Numbered from the stretch's first letter, positions 17,279 through 25,865 are shown. The stretch: 64,000 nt of DNA from an uncultured Bacteroides sp. (GCA_948847595.1 CAQOGY010000005.1:1-64000); one strand, 5' to 3'. The notes: generated from the letters alone by a model not told the origin. Numbers and translations are program-made.

Positions 17279-18541
17279 TTATGAGAATAACAGCATGATA
17301 TTCAGTACCGACACGATGATGGCAATGGTGTACAGCACAAAGGTGCTCCAACGGCTGTTCACATAATCCCCCATCACCTTCCGCGAAGAAGTCAGCCCCA
17401 CCTGCAAGAACACCGTGAAGGGCAACTGGATACTAAGTATCATCTGCGATATAATCAACCCCTTGAAAGGATCTCCGATAAAGAAAATCAGCAGCAAGGC
17501 AATCCCCAAAGACAGAAGAACACCGACTTGCGAGTGGCTGTCCTTGATGTGATACGATTCGCCGAAAATACCCGCGAAGATAGAACCTGCCGCCATCCCG
17601 CTTGTGATAGTCGACGAAATGCCCGCCATCAACAGCGCCAACGCGAATACAATAGCGGCATTGCTTCCCAATAACGGTTCGAGCAGCGATTTCGCCTGCT
17701 GCAATTCTTCCACCTGGATACCGCTCTTGAAGAACGTAGCGGCAGCCAACAGAATCATCGCACTGTTAATCGCCCAACCGACAATCATCGAAAACAGCGT
17801 ATCGAACAACTCATATTTCAGTACCTTCTTGATGGACGCATCGTCTTTCTTATTATACTCGTGGCTCTGTATCACTTCCGAATGAAGGAACAGGTTATGC
17901 GGCATCACCACCGCCCCCAGCACACTCATGATAATCAGCATACTTCCTTTCGGAAACGACGGAGTCACCCATCCCGCTGCCGCAGCCGGCCAGTCTATCT
18001 CCACGAGGAACAACTCATAAATAAACGAAAGCCCGATCACGGAAACGAACGCAATGATGGAACGCTCTATTTTTTTATAAGAATTGGTGAAAAGCATGAT
18101 AGAGACAAAAACGGTCGTCAATATAGCCCCCCATATGATGGGAATATCCAACAGCATTTCCAAAGCAATGGCACCACCCAGAATCTCCGCCAGCGAAGTA
18201 GAGATGGAAGCCAGCACCGCCGTACCCAATATCGGACGGGATACCCATTTCGGAGTATATTTAGTGGCCGCTTCCGAAAGGCAAAGCCCGGTGACAATCC
18301 CCAGGTGGGCAACGTTGTGTTGAAGCACAATCAACATAATAGTGGACAAGGTGACTACCCAAAGCAGCGAATACCCGAACTCGGAACCGGCAGCGAAATT
18401 AGACGCCCAGTTTCCCGGATCAATAAATCCTACCGTCACCAAAAGCCCCGGGCCGATATATCTGAACACATCCAGCCCGCCCAAATAACGTTTATGATCT
18501 TTGCGTTTTAAATCTTGAAAAATATTCTTCATTTCTTGCAT
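17279..18541 (-). CDS. mntH: Nramp-family divalent metal ion transporter
   Basis: A 420-residue inner-membrane importer of Mn2+ or Fe2+ with H+ symport. The two metal-site motifs of Nramp proteins are clear: DPGNWASN in helix 1 and MPHNLFLHSEV in helix 6. About 11 membrane segments are visible. It is the first gene of a likely pair with xth. A -7 box (TATATTTG, 18558-18565, minus strand) lies just upstream. Whether a metal-responsive repressor controls it is not visible in the sequence. Confidence 0.94.
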   Translation of the reverse strand: MQEMKNIFQDLKRKDHKRYLGGLDVFRYIGPGLLVTVGFIDPGNWASNFAAGSEFGYSLLWVVTLSTIMLIVLQHNVAHLGIVTGLCLSEAATKYTPKWVSRPILGTAVLASISTSLAEILGGAIALEMLLDIPIIWGAILTTVFVSIMLFTNSYKKIERSIIAFVSVIGLSFIYELFLVEIDWPAAAAGWVTPSFPKGSMLIIMSVLGAVVMPHNLFLHSEVIQSHEYNKKDDASIKKVLKYELFDTLFSMIVGWAINSAMILLAAATFFKSGIQVEELQQAKSLLEPLLGSNAAIVFALALLMAGISSTITSGMAAGSIFAGIFGESYHIKDSHSQVGVLLSLGIALLLIFFIGDPFKGLIISQMILSIQLPFTVFLQVGLTSSRKVMGDYVNSRWSTFVLYTIAIIVSVLNIMLLFS

Positions 18542-18557
18542 AATAGTTTATCCAGTA

Positions 18558-18565
18558 CAAATATA
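18558..18565 (-). promoter_or_regulatory. Bacteroides -7 box for mntH-xth
   Basis: The minus strand reads TATATTTG, matching TAnnTTTG, 16 bp upstream of the mntH ATG. This implies a very short leader. Confidence 0.45.
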
Positions 18566-18625
18566 CTTATAAATAACGACTGGAGTTCGATTTTGGTTCA
18601 AAATACCGACAAATAAGTAAATAAG

Positions 18626-18702
18626 ATTCAGGCACGGATTTCACGGATTTCACGGTTCTAAATCAATCAAAACCGTGTTATCCATGTAATCCGTGCCTGA
18701 AT
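18626..18702. repeat. Intergenic inverted repeat built from ACGGATT units
   Basis: The outer arms ATTCAGGCACGGATT (18626-18640) and AATCCGTGCCTGAAT (18688-18702) are exact complements. Pairing continues imperfectly inward (CACGGTT/AACCGTG). The left arm repeats GGATTTCAC-like units with a 9-bp period. It lies between the TSCPD gene and mntH. It could act as a terminator or be a dispersed intergenic repeat. Confidence 0.75.
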
Positions 18703-18769
18703 AAAAATCAAAAGGGAGTTTTTTGCCACTCCCTTCCGATATAACTATAAAAAAAGGAAACGTTGTCCG

Positions 18770-19015
18770 TTAATATCCCATCTCATGCAATGCACGACAT
18801 AACTGGTCGGGACAAGACGTCGGTCTGCCACCGCAACGTACACCCTCAAGCTTGGTAATCACCTCTTCCACTTTCATGCCTTTTACCAGGCGCGAAATAC
18901 CTTGTAGGTTTCCGTTGCATCCGCCCCAAAAGGCCACTTCCTTCACAACTCCATCTTCCACATTCAGTTCGATGTTCGTGCTGCAAGTGCCTTTGGTTTT
19001 ATAAACATACTCCAT
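18770..19015 (-). CDS. TSCPD domain protein (TIGR03905-type)
   Basis: An 81-residue protein consisting of a single TSCPD domain, named for the motif seen here as RPTSCPDQLCRAL. WGGCNGNLQGISRLVKGM is the other conserved block. The domain also occurs at the C-terminus of some B12-dependent ribonucleotide reductases, where it is thought to bind metal, but the free-standing protein has no known function. It starts 6 bp after yebC and is likely in a pheT-yebC-TSCPD operon. Confidence 0.88.
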   Translation of the reverse strand: MEYVYKTKGTCSTNIELNVEDGVVKEVAFWGGCNGNLQGISRLVKGMKVEEVITKLEGVRCGGRPTSCPDQLCRALHEMGY

Positions 19016-19021
19016 ACCGGC

Positions 19022-19759
19022 TTATTCTTCGCTTTCTTCAGGTTTCATGTTTGTATAAACAGTCTGCACGTCGTCAAATTCTTCCAGACGTTCGATCATC
19101 TTATCCAGAGTTTCGCGTTGTTCGGGAGTCACATCCTTCATATCGTTCGGGATATAAGTGAAGTCTCCACCGACATCTTCGAAACCACATTCTTCCAAGT
19201 GCTTCTGAATAGCGGCATAACTCTTGGGATCACCGTAGATAGTGATTGTACCTTCTTCTTCATCCTCGTCATATTCATCTTCCACATCATAGTCAATCAG
19301 GTCGAGAATCAGCTCTTCCATATCCAATCCGTCTTTCTTCTTGAAAGTGAACATACACTTATGGTCGAAAAGGAATGCCAGGGAACCCATTGTACCCAGG
19401 TTACCGCCGAACTTGTTGAATACCGAACGGACGTCAGCCACCGTACGGGTAGTATTGTCTGTCAACGTATCCACAAAGACAGCAATTCCATGCGGGCCGT
19501 ATCCTTCGTAAGTCATGCTCTTGTAGTCGCTCTGGTCTTTACCCATCGCGTTCTTGATAGCACGTTCGATATTATCCTTCGGCATATTCTCACGCTTACA
19601 AGTAGCGATTACCGAACGCAGCGTCGGGTTATTTTCAGGCTCCGGGCCGCCCGCCTTCACAGCGATAGCGATTTGCTTACCCAGTCTTGTAAATGTTTTA
19701 GCCATGTGGCCCCATCTTTTCAGTTTGGCGGCCTTTCTATATTCAAATGCTCTTCCCAT
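19022..19759 (-). CDS. yebC: YebC/PmpR family transcriptional or translational regulator
   Basis: A 245-residue protein of the universal YebC family. The N-terminus MGRAFEYRKAAKLKRWGHMAK is a variant of the usual MAGHSKW start. NPTLRSVIATCKRENMPKDNIERAI and YEGYGPHGIA are the signature segments. Members have been described as DNA-binding regulators and, more recently, as factors relieving ribosome stalling. An acidic Asp/Glu run occurs near residue 170. It lies 40 bp downstream of pheT. Confidence 0.95.
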   Translation of the reverse strand: MGRAFEYRKAAKLKRWGHMAKTFTRLGKQIAIAVKAGGPEPENNPTLRSVIATCKRENMPKDNIERAIKNAMGKDQSDYKSMTYEGYGPHGIAVFVDTLTDNTTRTVADVRSVFNKFGGNLGTMGSLAFLFDHKCMFTFKKKDGLDMEELILDLIDYDVEDEYDEDEEEGTITIYGDPKSYAAIQKHLEECGFEDVGGDFTYIPNDMKDVTPEQRETLDKMIERLEEFDDVQTVYTNMKPEESEE

Positions 19760-19799
19760 TGGTTTATATTTTTATAATAACAATTCTAAGTTTATCTGA

Positions 19800-22262
19800 T
19801 TATCTTAGTTTGGCACCCAGTTTATCTTCCAGGTTCTTCACCAGTTTCGACATGATCTTGTCAATCATCTTGTCGTTCAATGTCTGGTTCTCATCCTGAA
19901 GCAAGAAGCTCACTGCATAAGATTTCTTGCCTGCTTCCAGATTCTTGCCTTCGTACACATCAAAAAGTTCCACTTCTTTCAGCAACTTCTTCTCCGTATC
20001 ATAAGCAATCTTCTCGATTTCGGCAAACTGTACATTCTTGTCAAGCAACAAAGCCAGGTCACGCTTCACTGCCGGGAACTTGGAAATTTCCTTGTAGCTG
20101 ATCTTCACCGAACGGATAGCCTTCATAAGCTCCTTCCAGTTCAAGTCGGCAAAATAAACTTCATTATCGATATCGAATGCCTTCAGCAATTTCCTGGTCA
20201 CTACACCGAAAGACGCAAGACGCTTGCCCCCCTTCGTGTTCACAGAAAGCGCAGCAGCAAAAACATCATCGGTCAGATTACCTACAACCAGATTATGCAG
20301 ATCCAGTCCCAGACGTTTCAATATATTCTCCACATAAGCCTTCAATTCATAAACAGAACTGTTCTCGTCTACATGCGCCCACGAGTTGGAAACCTTCTTG
20401 CCGGTTACCCACAATCCCAAGTGATAATCTTCCGAGTAAGGAGCCAATACCTTTTCCTCATTCTTCTTGTCTCCGTCGAAATAATAGCAGTTACCGAATT
20501 CGAAGAATTTCAGATCGGCATTCTTACGGTTCGCGTTGTGAGCGATGCTTTCCAGTCCACCGAACAACAAAGTCTGGCGCATAGCGTTCAAATCCGCGCT
20601 CAACGGGTTCAGCAGCATCACCAGGCGGTTTGACGGATAAGTTTCCAAACCGTCATAGTATGCGGCACGGGTCAATGAGTTGTTCAGTATTTCATTGAAT
20701 CCGCAGCCAACCAACTGTTCGGCAACCAGATTCTGCAATTTATTTGATTTGTCATGCTCACCTTTCGTAGTCAGACTAGACTTCAGAGTAGACGGAATCT
20801 CCACATTATTATATCCGTAGATGCGGAGAATATCCTCGATCACGTCACAATCACGCTGCACATCTACCCGGTAAGGCGGAACAGCCAATGTCAGACCTTC
20901 AGCCGTTTCATTGGTGATTTTCATTTCCAGACTGGTCACAATGCTCTTGATTGTCTCTACCGGAATCACCTTGCCTATCAATGAATTGACTTTGTCATAC
21001 GCCAAGTCTACGATAAAATCCTGCGCGGGAGTAGTATATATATCCTTAATATCAGAAGAAATCGTACCACCGGCCAGTTCTTTCACCATCATGGCAGCCA
21101 GTTTCAGGCAATAAATCACGCCGTTCGGATCGATACCACGCTCGAAACGGAAAGAAGCATCCGTGTTCAGACCATGACGTCGTGCAGTCTTACGCACCCA
21201 TGTAGGATGGAAGTAAGCACTTTCGATGAATACATCCGTCGTAGCTTCCGTAGAACCGGAGTCCAGTCCGCCGAATACGCCGGCAATACACATGCCTTCC
21301 TCCTTATTGCAGATCATCAGGTCGCGTTCGTTCAGTTTGCGTTCCACTTCATCCAGTGTGACGAACGTAGTTCCTTCGGGCATTGTCTTTACAATCACCT
21401 CATTGCCTTTTATCTTGGCGGCATCGAAGCAGTGCAAAGGCTGACCGAAAGCATGAACGATATAATTGGTAATATCCACTACATTATTAATAGGACGCAC
21501 ACCGATCAGTCGCAGTTTGTTCTGCAACCATTCCGGGCTTTCCTTCACCGTCACCCCTTTCACGGTAACTCCGGCATAGTGCGGACAAGCCTCGCTGTTT
21601 TCAACCTTCACTTCAATATTCAAGTCATGGTTTTCCACTTTGAAGTCATCCACTGACGGGCGTTGCAAAGTGGCCTGCTTGCCGTTCTGAATCAGATAGG
21701 CATACAAGTCACGGGCTACCCCATAGTGTGAGCAGGCATCCGCGCGGTTGGGCGTGATGTCCACTTCAAGCACATAGTCGCTCTTGATATTATAATAATC
21801 CTTGGCGAGCGTACCCGGAACAGCAGTTTCCGGCAATACGATGATGCCCGCATGATCCGTACCGAGACCTATTTCGTCTTCAGCGCAAATCATACCGGTA
21901 GATTCCACACCACGGATTTTTGATTTCTTGATGGTAAAACATTCGTCACCGTCATAGAGTTTTGTTCCCAAAGTAGCTACCACCACTTTTTGTCCGGCAG
22001 CCACATTCGGAGCACCACAAACGATCTGCACCGGCTCGCCTTCTCCCAGATTGACAGTAGTAATATGCAAATGGTCGGAATTCGGGTGTTCCACGCAAGT
22101 CAGCACTTCGCCGATCACAAGACCTTCCAAACCACCTTTAATGGTTTGTACTTCTTCCACACCACCTGTTTCCAAGCCGATAGAAGTCAACGCAGCCGCC
22201 GTTTCTTCGGGCGTCAAATCGAAGTTGACATACTCTTTCAGCCAGTTGTAAGAGATATTCAT
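19800..22262 (-). CDS. pheT: Phenylalanyl-tRNA synthetase beta subunit
   Basis: An 820-residue PheT, the large subunit of the alpha2-beta2 enzyme that charges tRNA-Phe. Domains in order: EMAP-II-like tRNA-binding domain (about 40-155), B3/B4 editing domain with the FRFERGID signature, B5 domain (DVTPNRADACSHYGVARD lies just ahead of B3/B4), the catalytic-like core, and the C-terminal ferredoxin-fold anticodon-binding domain ending in DKLGAKLR. Length is normal. pheS is not adjacent, as in other Bacteroidetes. A -7 box (TAACTTTG, 22298-22305, minus) lies 36 bp upstream. Confidence 0.97.
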   Translation of the reverse strand: MNISYNWLKEYVNFDLTPEETAAALTSIGLETGGVEEVQTIKGGLEGLVIGEVLTCVEHPNSDHLHITTVNLGEGEPVQIVCGAPNVAAGQKVVVATLGTKLYDGDECFTIKKSKIRGVESTGMICAEDEIGLGTDHAGIIVLPETAVPGTLAKDYYNIKSDYVLEVDITPNRADACSHYGVARDLYAYLIQNGKQATLQRPSVDDFKVENHDLNIEVKVENSEACPHYAGVTVKGVTVKESPEWLQNKLRLIGVRPINNVVDITNYIVHAFGQPLHCFDAAKIKGNEVIVKTMPEGTTFVTLDEVERKLNERDLMICNKEEGMCIAGVFGGLDSGSTEATTDVFIESAYFHPTWVRKTARRHGLNTDASFRFERGIDPNGVIYCLKLAAMMVKELAGGTISSDIKDIYTTPAQDFIVDLAYDKVNSLIGKVIPVETIKSIVTSLEMKITNETAEGLTLAVPPYRVDVQRDCDVIEDILRIYGYNNVEIPSTLKSSLTTKGEHDKSNKLQNLVAEQLVGCGFNEILNNSLTRAAYYDGLETYPSNRLVMLLNPLSADLNAMRQTLLFGGLESIAHNANRKNADLKFFEFGNCYYFDGDKKNEEKVLAPYSEDYHLGLWVTGKKVSNSWAHVDENSSVYELKAYVENILKRLGLDLHNLVVGNLTDDVFAAALSVNTKGGKRLASFGVVTRKLLKAFDIDNEVYFADLNWKELMKAIRSVKISYKEISKFPAVKRDLALLLDKNVQFAEIEKIAYDTEKKLLKEVELFDVYEGKNLEAGKKSYAVSFLLQDENQTLNDKMIDKIMSKLVKNLEDKLGAKLR

Positions 22263-22297
22263 ATCATTATTTTTTTATTGTTTCTCAAAAAGATTCG

Positions 22298-22305
22298 CAA
22301 AGTTA
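22298..22305 (-). promoter_or_regulatory. Bacteroides -7 box for pheT operon
   Basis: The minus strand reads TAACTTTG, matching TAnnTTTG. No T-box or Phe-rich leader peptide is visible before pheT. Confidence 0.5.
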
Positions 22306-22351
22306 ATAAGATTTTTCGGTTGACCGAAAAGGTTCTTAAAAAAGTTGAGAG

Positions 22352-22520
22352 TTATTTCACCACAGAGGACGCAGAGGACACAGAGGATAGCGGGAAGATG
22401 ATAAACAAGTGTAAATCCGTAATAAGTAAATGTATATAATTAATTTGTGAACTAATTAAACATGAGTACTTAGTAAAAAGAAAGAACTCTGTGTCCTCTG
22501 CGTCCTCTGTGGTGAAATAA
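22352..22520. repeat. 169-bp element bounded by perfect 34-bp inverted repeats
   Basis: The left arm (22352-22385) and right arm (22487-22520) are exact reverse complements over all 34 bases. Each arm contains three tandem 9-bp units of the type CACAGAGGA. The 101-bp interior is AT-rich with no reading frame. It fills most of the gap between dnaB and pheT and ends 8 bp before the dnaB stop codon region. It looks like a miniature inverted-repeat element or dispersed Bacteroides intergenic repeat. Confidence 0.9.
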
Positions 22521-22527
22521 TGAACAA

Positions 22528-24096
22528 CTAGAATGGCAACGGCCCGTCCCCTCCTATCGGCGCGGCAAACGGATTCTCCGCCTGCGGAGCAAAGTCAGGC
22601 GCCGGCGGCGGTGGAACGGAACCCGCTCCTCCTGTATTCATTTTAGAACCCAGCATGGCACCGGCAGGCTCGCCCGGCATCGGGATAACCATGTCGTCTT
22701 CCGGATTCGAGAAACGGGTAAACTCACCCTTAAACCGGAGCAACACCTCGCCTACCGCACCATTACGGTGCTTGGCTATCACAATCTCCGCCATACCGCG
22801 CAAGTCATTTCCCCTGTCATCCTGGAAGATCTTATAATATTCCGGACGATGAATAAAGCACACCATATCGGCATCCTGCTCGATGGCTCCCGATTCACGA
22901 AGGTCACTCAACTGCGGACGCTTGCCGTCGATACCTTCACGGCTTTCCACACCACGGTTCAACTGCGACAGCGCGATAATCGGAATATTCAACTCCTTCG
23001 CCAATCCCTTCAACGAACGCGAAATGGTACTCACCTCTTCCTGACGGCTTCCGAATGCCATACCGCTCGCATTCATCAACTGAAGGTAGTCAATAATAAT
23101 AATTCTCACCCCATGCTCACGCACCAGACGGCGTGCTTTCGTACGAAGCTCGAAAACCGACAAAGACGGGGTATCATCCACGTAAAGCGGCGCGTCCAGC
23201 AAGTCCTTCAGCTTGTAATCCAATTGCTGCCACTCGTAATTCGCCAACTGTCCGCTCTTGATTTTCTCACTCGGAATCTCGCAGACATTCGTAATCAAAC
23301 GGTTCACCAACTGGACGTTACTCATTTCAAGAGAGAACAACGCCACCGGATTCCGATAATCAACAGCTATATTCTTCGCCATAGAAAGCACGAAAGCTGT
23401 CTTACCCATGGCAGGACGGGCAGCAATAATAATAAGGTCGGAATTCTGCCAGCCGGAAGTCATCTTGTCCAGTTTCGTGAAACCACTTTCAAGACCGCTC
23501 AAACCGTCGGTTCGTGCCGCAGCCTTCTGAATCAGCTTATAAGCTTCGTCAATCACCGGATTGATCTGCGTATAGTCTTTCTTCATATTCTGCTGCGAAA
23601 TCTCGAAAAGCTTGCCTTCCGCTTCCTGCATCAAGTCATCCACATCCAGCGTCTCGTCAAAAGCCTTGCTTTGGATATTGCTCGTAAACGTAATCAACTC
23701 ACGTGCCAGCGACTTCTGCGCAATGATACGTGCATGATACTCAATATGCGCCGAAGAGGCGACCTTGCTACTCAACTGAGTAATATAAAACGGCCCCCCG
23801 ACCTCATCCAAATCTCCCCGTTTGCTAAGCTGTTCCTTTACCGTCAGAATATCCACCGGTTTCTGGTTGACGGCAAGGTCGGTAATAGCTGCATAAATCA
23901 ACTGGTGACGGTGCTCATAAAAAGATTCGGGACGGAGAATCTCGCTCACTAGCGAGTAGGCATCCTTCTCAATCATCAAAGCTCCCAACACAGCTTCTTC
24001 CAGCTCAGGCGCCTGAGGCTGGATACGACCATAATCATTTACCGGTTGCACTTTAGTAGACTTTGTATTGCGGGTATTTTTTCTCTGTTCGGCCAT
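22528..24096 (-). CDS. dnaB: Replicative DNA helicase DnaB
   Basis: A 522-residue hexameric replicative helicase that unwinds DNA ahead of the fork. The N-terminal DnaB domain (about 25-130) includes PQAPELEEAVLGALM. The RecA-like domain has Walker A ARPAMGKTAF, Walker B IIIIDYLQLM, and the motif ALSQLNRGVE. The C-terminal about 45 residues are a Gly/Pro/Ala-rich tail typical of Bacteroidetes DnaB. There is no intein. It is divergent from ispE over 230 bp, with a -7 box on the minus strand at 24184-24191. Confidence 0.97.
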   Translation of the reverse strand: MAEQRKNTRNTKSTKVQPVNDYGRIQPQAPELEEAVLGALMIEKDAYSLVSEILRPESFYEHRHQLIYAAITDLAVNQKPVDILTVKEQLSKRGDLDEVGGPFYITQLSSKVASSAHIEYHARIIAQKSLARELITFTSNIQSKAFDETLDVDDLMQEAEGKLFEISQQNMKKDYTQINPVIDEAYKLIQKAAARTDGLSGLESGFTKLDKMTSGWQNSDLIIIAARPAMGKTAFVLSMAKNIAVDYRNPVALFSLEMSNVQLVNRLITNVCEIPSEKIKSGQLANYEWQQLDYKLKDLLDAPLYVDDTPSLSVFELRTKARRLVREHGVRIIIIDYLQLMNASGMAFGSRQEEVSTISRSLKGLAKELNIPIIALSQLNRGVESREGIDGKRPQLSDLRESGAIEQDADMVCFIHRPEYYKIFQDDRGNDLRGMAEIVIAKHRNGAVGEVLLRFKGEFTRFSNPEDDMVIPMPGEPAGAMLGSKMNTGGAGSVPPPPAPDFAPQAENPFAAPIGGDGPLPF

Positions 24097-24183
24097 GAAG
24101 ATATTTACTATTTTTCAATTTACTATTTACTATTTTGCGACCGGCCAGACTCCTTTATAACAGAGTTCTTCCAGTCGGGACGA

Positions 24184-24191
24184 CAAAGATA
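24184..24191 (-). promoter_or_regulatory. Bacteroides -7 box for dnaB
   Basis: The minus strand reads TATCTTTG, about 88 bp upstream of the dnaB ATG. The leader between them contains three TTTACTAT-like direct repeats (24108-24135 region). Confidence 0.5.
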
Positions 24192-24235
24192 GAATATAAT
24201 CACGAAGAATGAATAAGGAAAAATGAAGATTTTAC

Positions 24236-24243
24236 TAACTTTG
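24236..24243 (+). promoter_or_regulatory. Bacteroides -7 box for ispE
   Basis: TAACTTTG matches TAnnTTTG, 83 bp upstream of the ispE ATG. It lies back to back with the dnaB promoter. Confidence 0.5.
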
Positions 24244-24326
24244 CTCCCGATTCACATTATCCAACTATGATTAATTGCAATGTGGAGCACTGTAAACACT
24301 AAATTGTAAATCGTAAAAAAGTACAT

Positions 24327-25187
24327 ATGATCGCTTTTCCGAATATCAAAATAAACTTGGGGCTCTCCATCACGGAGAAACGCCCGGACGGTTATCACAA
24401 CCTGGAAACAGTTTTCTATCCGGTAGCCCTTGAAGATGCTCTCGAAATCCGCACTCTCCCCAAAGCAAGTCTCTCCGAAGCAAGTCTCTCCGAAGCAGAC
24501 AAGAAAATCACCCTCCACCAGTATGGAATGGAGATAGCCGGCACCCCGGAAGACAACCTGGTCGCAAAAGCCTATTCACTGCTGGACAAGGAATTTCACC
24601 TTCCCCCTGTCGAGATTCATCTATACAAGCATATTCCTTCAGGAGCCGGATTAGGTGGCGGCTCGTCAGACGCCGCTTTTATGCTGAAGTTACTCAACGA
24701 GCAGTTTCATTTGAATTTATCTGAAGAGCAACTGGAAATATACGCCGCCACCTTAGGAGCGGACTGTGCTTTCTTTATCAAGAACAAACCAGTCTACGCC
24801 GAAGGCATCGGCAACATCTTCTCGCCAATCGAACTTTCATTAAGAGGTTATCAGATTATGATTGTGAAGCCGGATGTTTTCGTTTCCACCCGCGAAGCCT
24901 TCGCGAACATTCATCCCCATCATCCCGAATATCCGGTCAAAGAGGTAATCCGTCGTCCGGTCGCAGAATGGAAGGATACATTAATCAACGATTTCGAAGC
25001 GAGCGTCTTCCCGCAACATCCTGTCATCGGAGAAATAAAGGAAGAACTCTATAACCAAGGAGCACTCTATGCATCCATGAGCGGTTCCGGTTCTTCTGTA
25101 TTCGGGCTGTTCGCACCGGAATCTTCCCTGCCGGAAATAAACTGGAAAAGTAACTCGTTTTGTTTTAAAGGCACGTTAGGCCAATAA
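24327..25187 (+). CDS. ispE: 4-diphosphocytidyl-2-C-methyl-D-erythritol kinase
   Basis: A 286-residue GHMP kinase that phosphorylates CDP-ME in the MEP isoprenoid pathway. Family motifs: PNIKINLGLSI with RPDGYHNLET at the N-terminus, the ATP loop SGAGLGGGSSDAA, and the late SMSGSGSSVFG. A 15-bp unit is tandemly duplicated in frame (24464-24478 and 24479-24493), inserting the repeat ASLSE-ASLSE in a surface loop near residue 50. The reading frame and motifs remain intact. A strong terminator follows the stop. Confidence 0.96.
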   Translation: MIAFPNIKINLGLSITEKRPDGYHNLETVFYPVALEDALEIRTLPKASLSEASLSEADKKITLHQYGMEIAGTPEDNLVAKAYSLLDKEFHLPPVEIHLYKHIPSGAGLGGGSSDAAFMLKLLNEQFHLNLSEEQLEIYAATLGADCAFFIKNKPVYAEGIGNIFSPIELSLRGYQIMIVKPDVFVSTREAFANIHPHHPEYPVKEVIRRPVAEWKDTLINDFEASVFPQHPVIGEIKEELYNQGALYASMSGSGSSVFGLFAPESSLPEINWKSNSFCFKGTLGQ

Positions 25188-25189
25188 CC

Positions 25190-25217
25190 CTTTGCCGGAA
25201 ATTATGTTCCGGCAAAG
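25190..25217. terminator. Terminator between ispE and higA
   Basis: CTTTGCCGGAA (25190-25200) and TTCCGGCAAAG (25207-25217) are perfect 11-bp arms around a 6-nt loop. T-rich DNA follows on the plus strand. It lies between convergent genes. Confidence 0.8.
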
Positions 25218-25219
25218 TT

Positions 25220-25591
25220 TCAGAAACCTAACATTGCAGCAGGATGTATATTCAGCACCCGGCAAAGCATGCGAGCTATTTTTAAAGTAGGTTCAGAACG
25301 GCCTGAAATATAATCATTCACGCGTGAAGGGCTAACCCCTATTTCACTTGCAAGTTGCCTTTGCGTCATTCCCTTTTCTTCAAGGGACAGTTCTATCAAT
25401 TCTGCTACGGTTGGCTTTTCTATTGGAAAATGTTCCTTTTCATATGCAATCACTATATCAGACATAACAGAGAGTTCCACTACTCTCTTATCATTTACAG
25501 GAGTACTATCATCAACCAAAGGCAGGAGTTCCTCAACCCTTGCCAATGCAAATTCATATTGTTCCTTCGTTATTTTGGTCATATCTATCAT
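25220..25591 (-). CDS. higA: HigA-like antitoxin with XRE HTH domain
   Basis: A 123-residue protein. The N-terminal half matches the HigA-type antitoxin region (EEKGMTQRQLASEIGV follows an acidic helical part). The C-terminal half is an XRE helix-turn-helix: MTQRQLASEIGVSPSRVNDYISG then EPTLKIARMLCRVLNIHPA. In HigBA systems this protein neutralises the HigB mRNA interferase and represses the operon. Here the adjacent toxin gene is only a C-terminal remnant, and its stop codon ends one base before the higA ATG, the usual toxin-first order. The antitoxin may survive as an orphan regulator. Confidence 0.85.
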   Translation of the reverse strand: MIDMTKITKEQYEFALARVEELLPLVDDSTPVNDKRVVELSVMSDIVIAYEKEHFPIEKPTVAELIELSLEEKGMTQRQLASEIGVSPSRVNDYISGRSEPTLKIARMLCRVLNIHPAAMLGF

Positions 25592-25592
25592 A

Positions 25593-25733
25593 TTATATAG
25601 TTGAACAATCTATTTTATCGTAATCTTTATGAGTACCCACCCAACGGATAAAAATATATCCCATCGTAAATTTAATAACCACTACCAACCGATAGTTGTT
25701 ACCTCTGAATTTCTTATGTGATACTACTCTCAT
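25593..25733 (-). pseudogene. higB: Truncated HigB-type toxin (C-terminal remnant)
   Basis: A 46-codon frame beginning ATG at 25733 and ending TAA at 25593-25595. It encodes MRVVSHKKFRGNNYRLVV, then GYIFIRWVGTHKDYDKID, which is the C-terminal half of PF09907 HigB toxins (NKYRLVV and RFVGTHAEYDKID type motifs). Full-length relatives are about 95 residues, so the N-terminal half is missing. A stop codon lies two codons upstream of the ATG in the same frame. It is followed directly by higA. The remnant keeps the conserved core strands but probably lacks toxin activity (inference). Confidence 0.8.
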
Positions 25734-25750
25734 TTCTTATTCATTTGATA

Positions 25751-25758
25751 CAAAAATA
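25751..25758 (-). promoter_or_regulatory. Bacteroides -7 box for the higB remnant and higA
   Basis: The minus strand reads TATTTTTG, matching TAnnTTTG, 18 bp upstream of the remnant's ATG. The promoter therefore appears retained even though the toxin's N-terminal half is gone. Confidence 0.45.
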
Positions 25759-25836
25759 CAAAATAGTTTTGAATCATAAAAGAATAAGGCATAAATGTTT
25801 TATAATTCAAAACACAAGTAAAATCTGAACAAAAAA

Positions 25837-25865
25837 CGGTACCACGACTCACGTCGTAGTACCGT
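25837..25865 (-). terminator. Terminator downstream of galE
   Basis: On the minus strand ACGGTAC-TACGACG... pairs as ACGGTAC/GTACCGT and ACGAC/GTCGT with one bulge each, followed by TTTTTT. It lies about 190 bp after galE, with two smaller perfect hairpins between (25994-26003 with 26010-26019, and 25919-25924 with 25929-25934). The stretch 25760-26050 otherwise holds nothing I can identify. Confidence 0.75.

Noticed and set aside
22768..23952. Long open frame (394 codons) opposite dnaB
   Set aside because: Antisense shadow of a well-supported dnaB; composition rich in His/Arg/Thr as expected for reversed codons.
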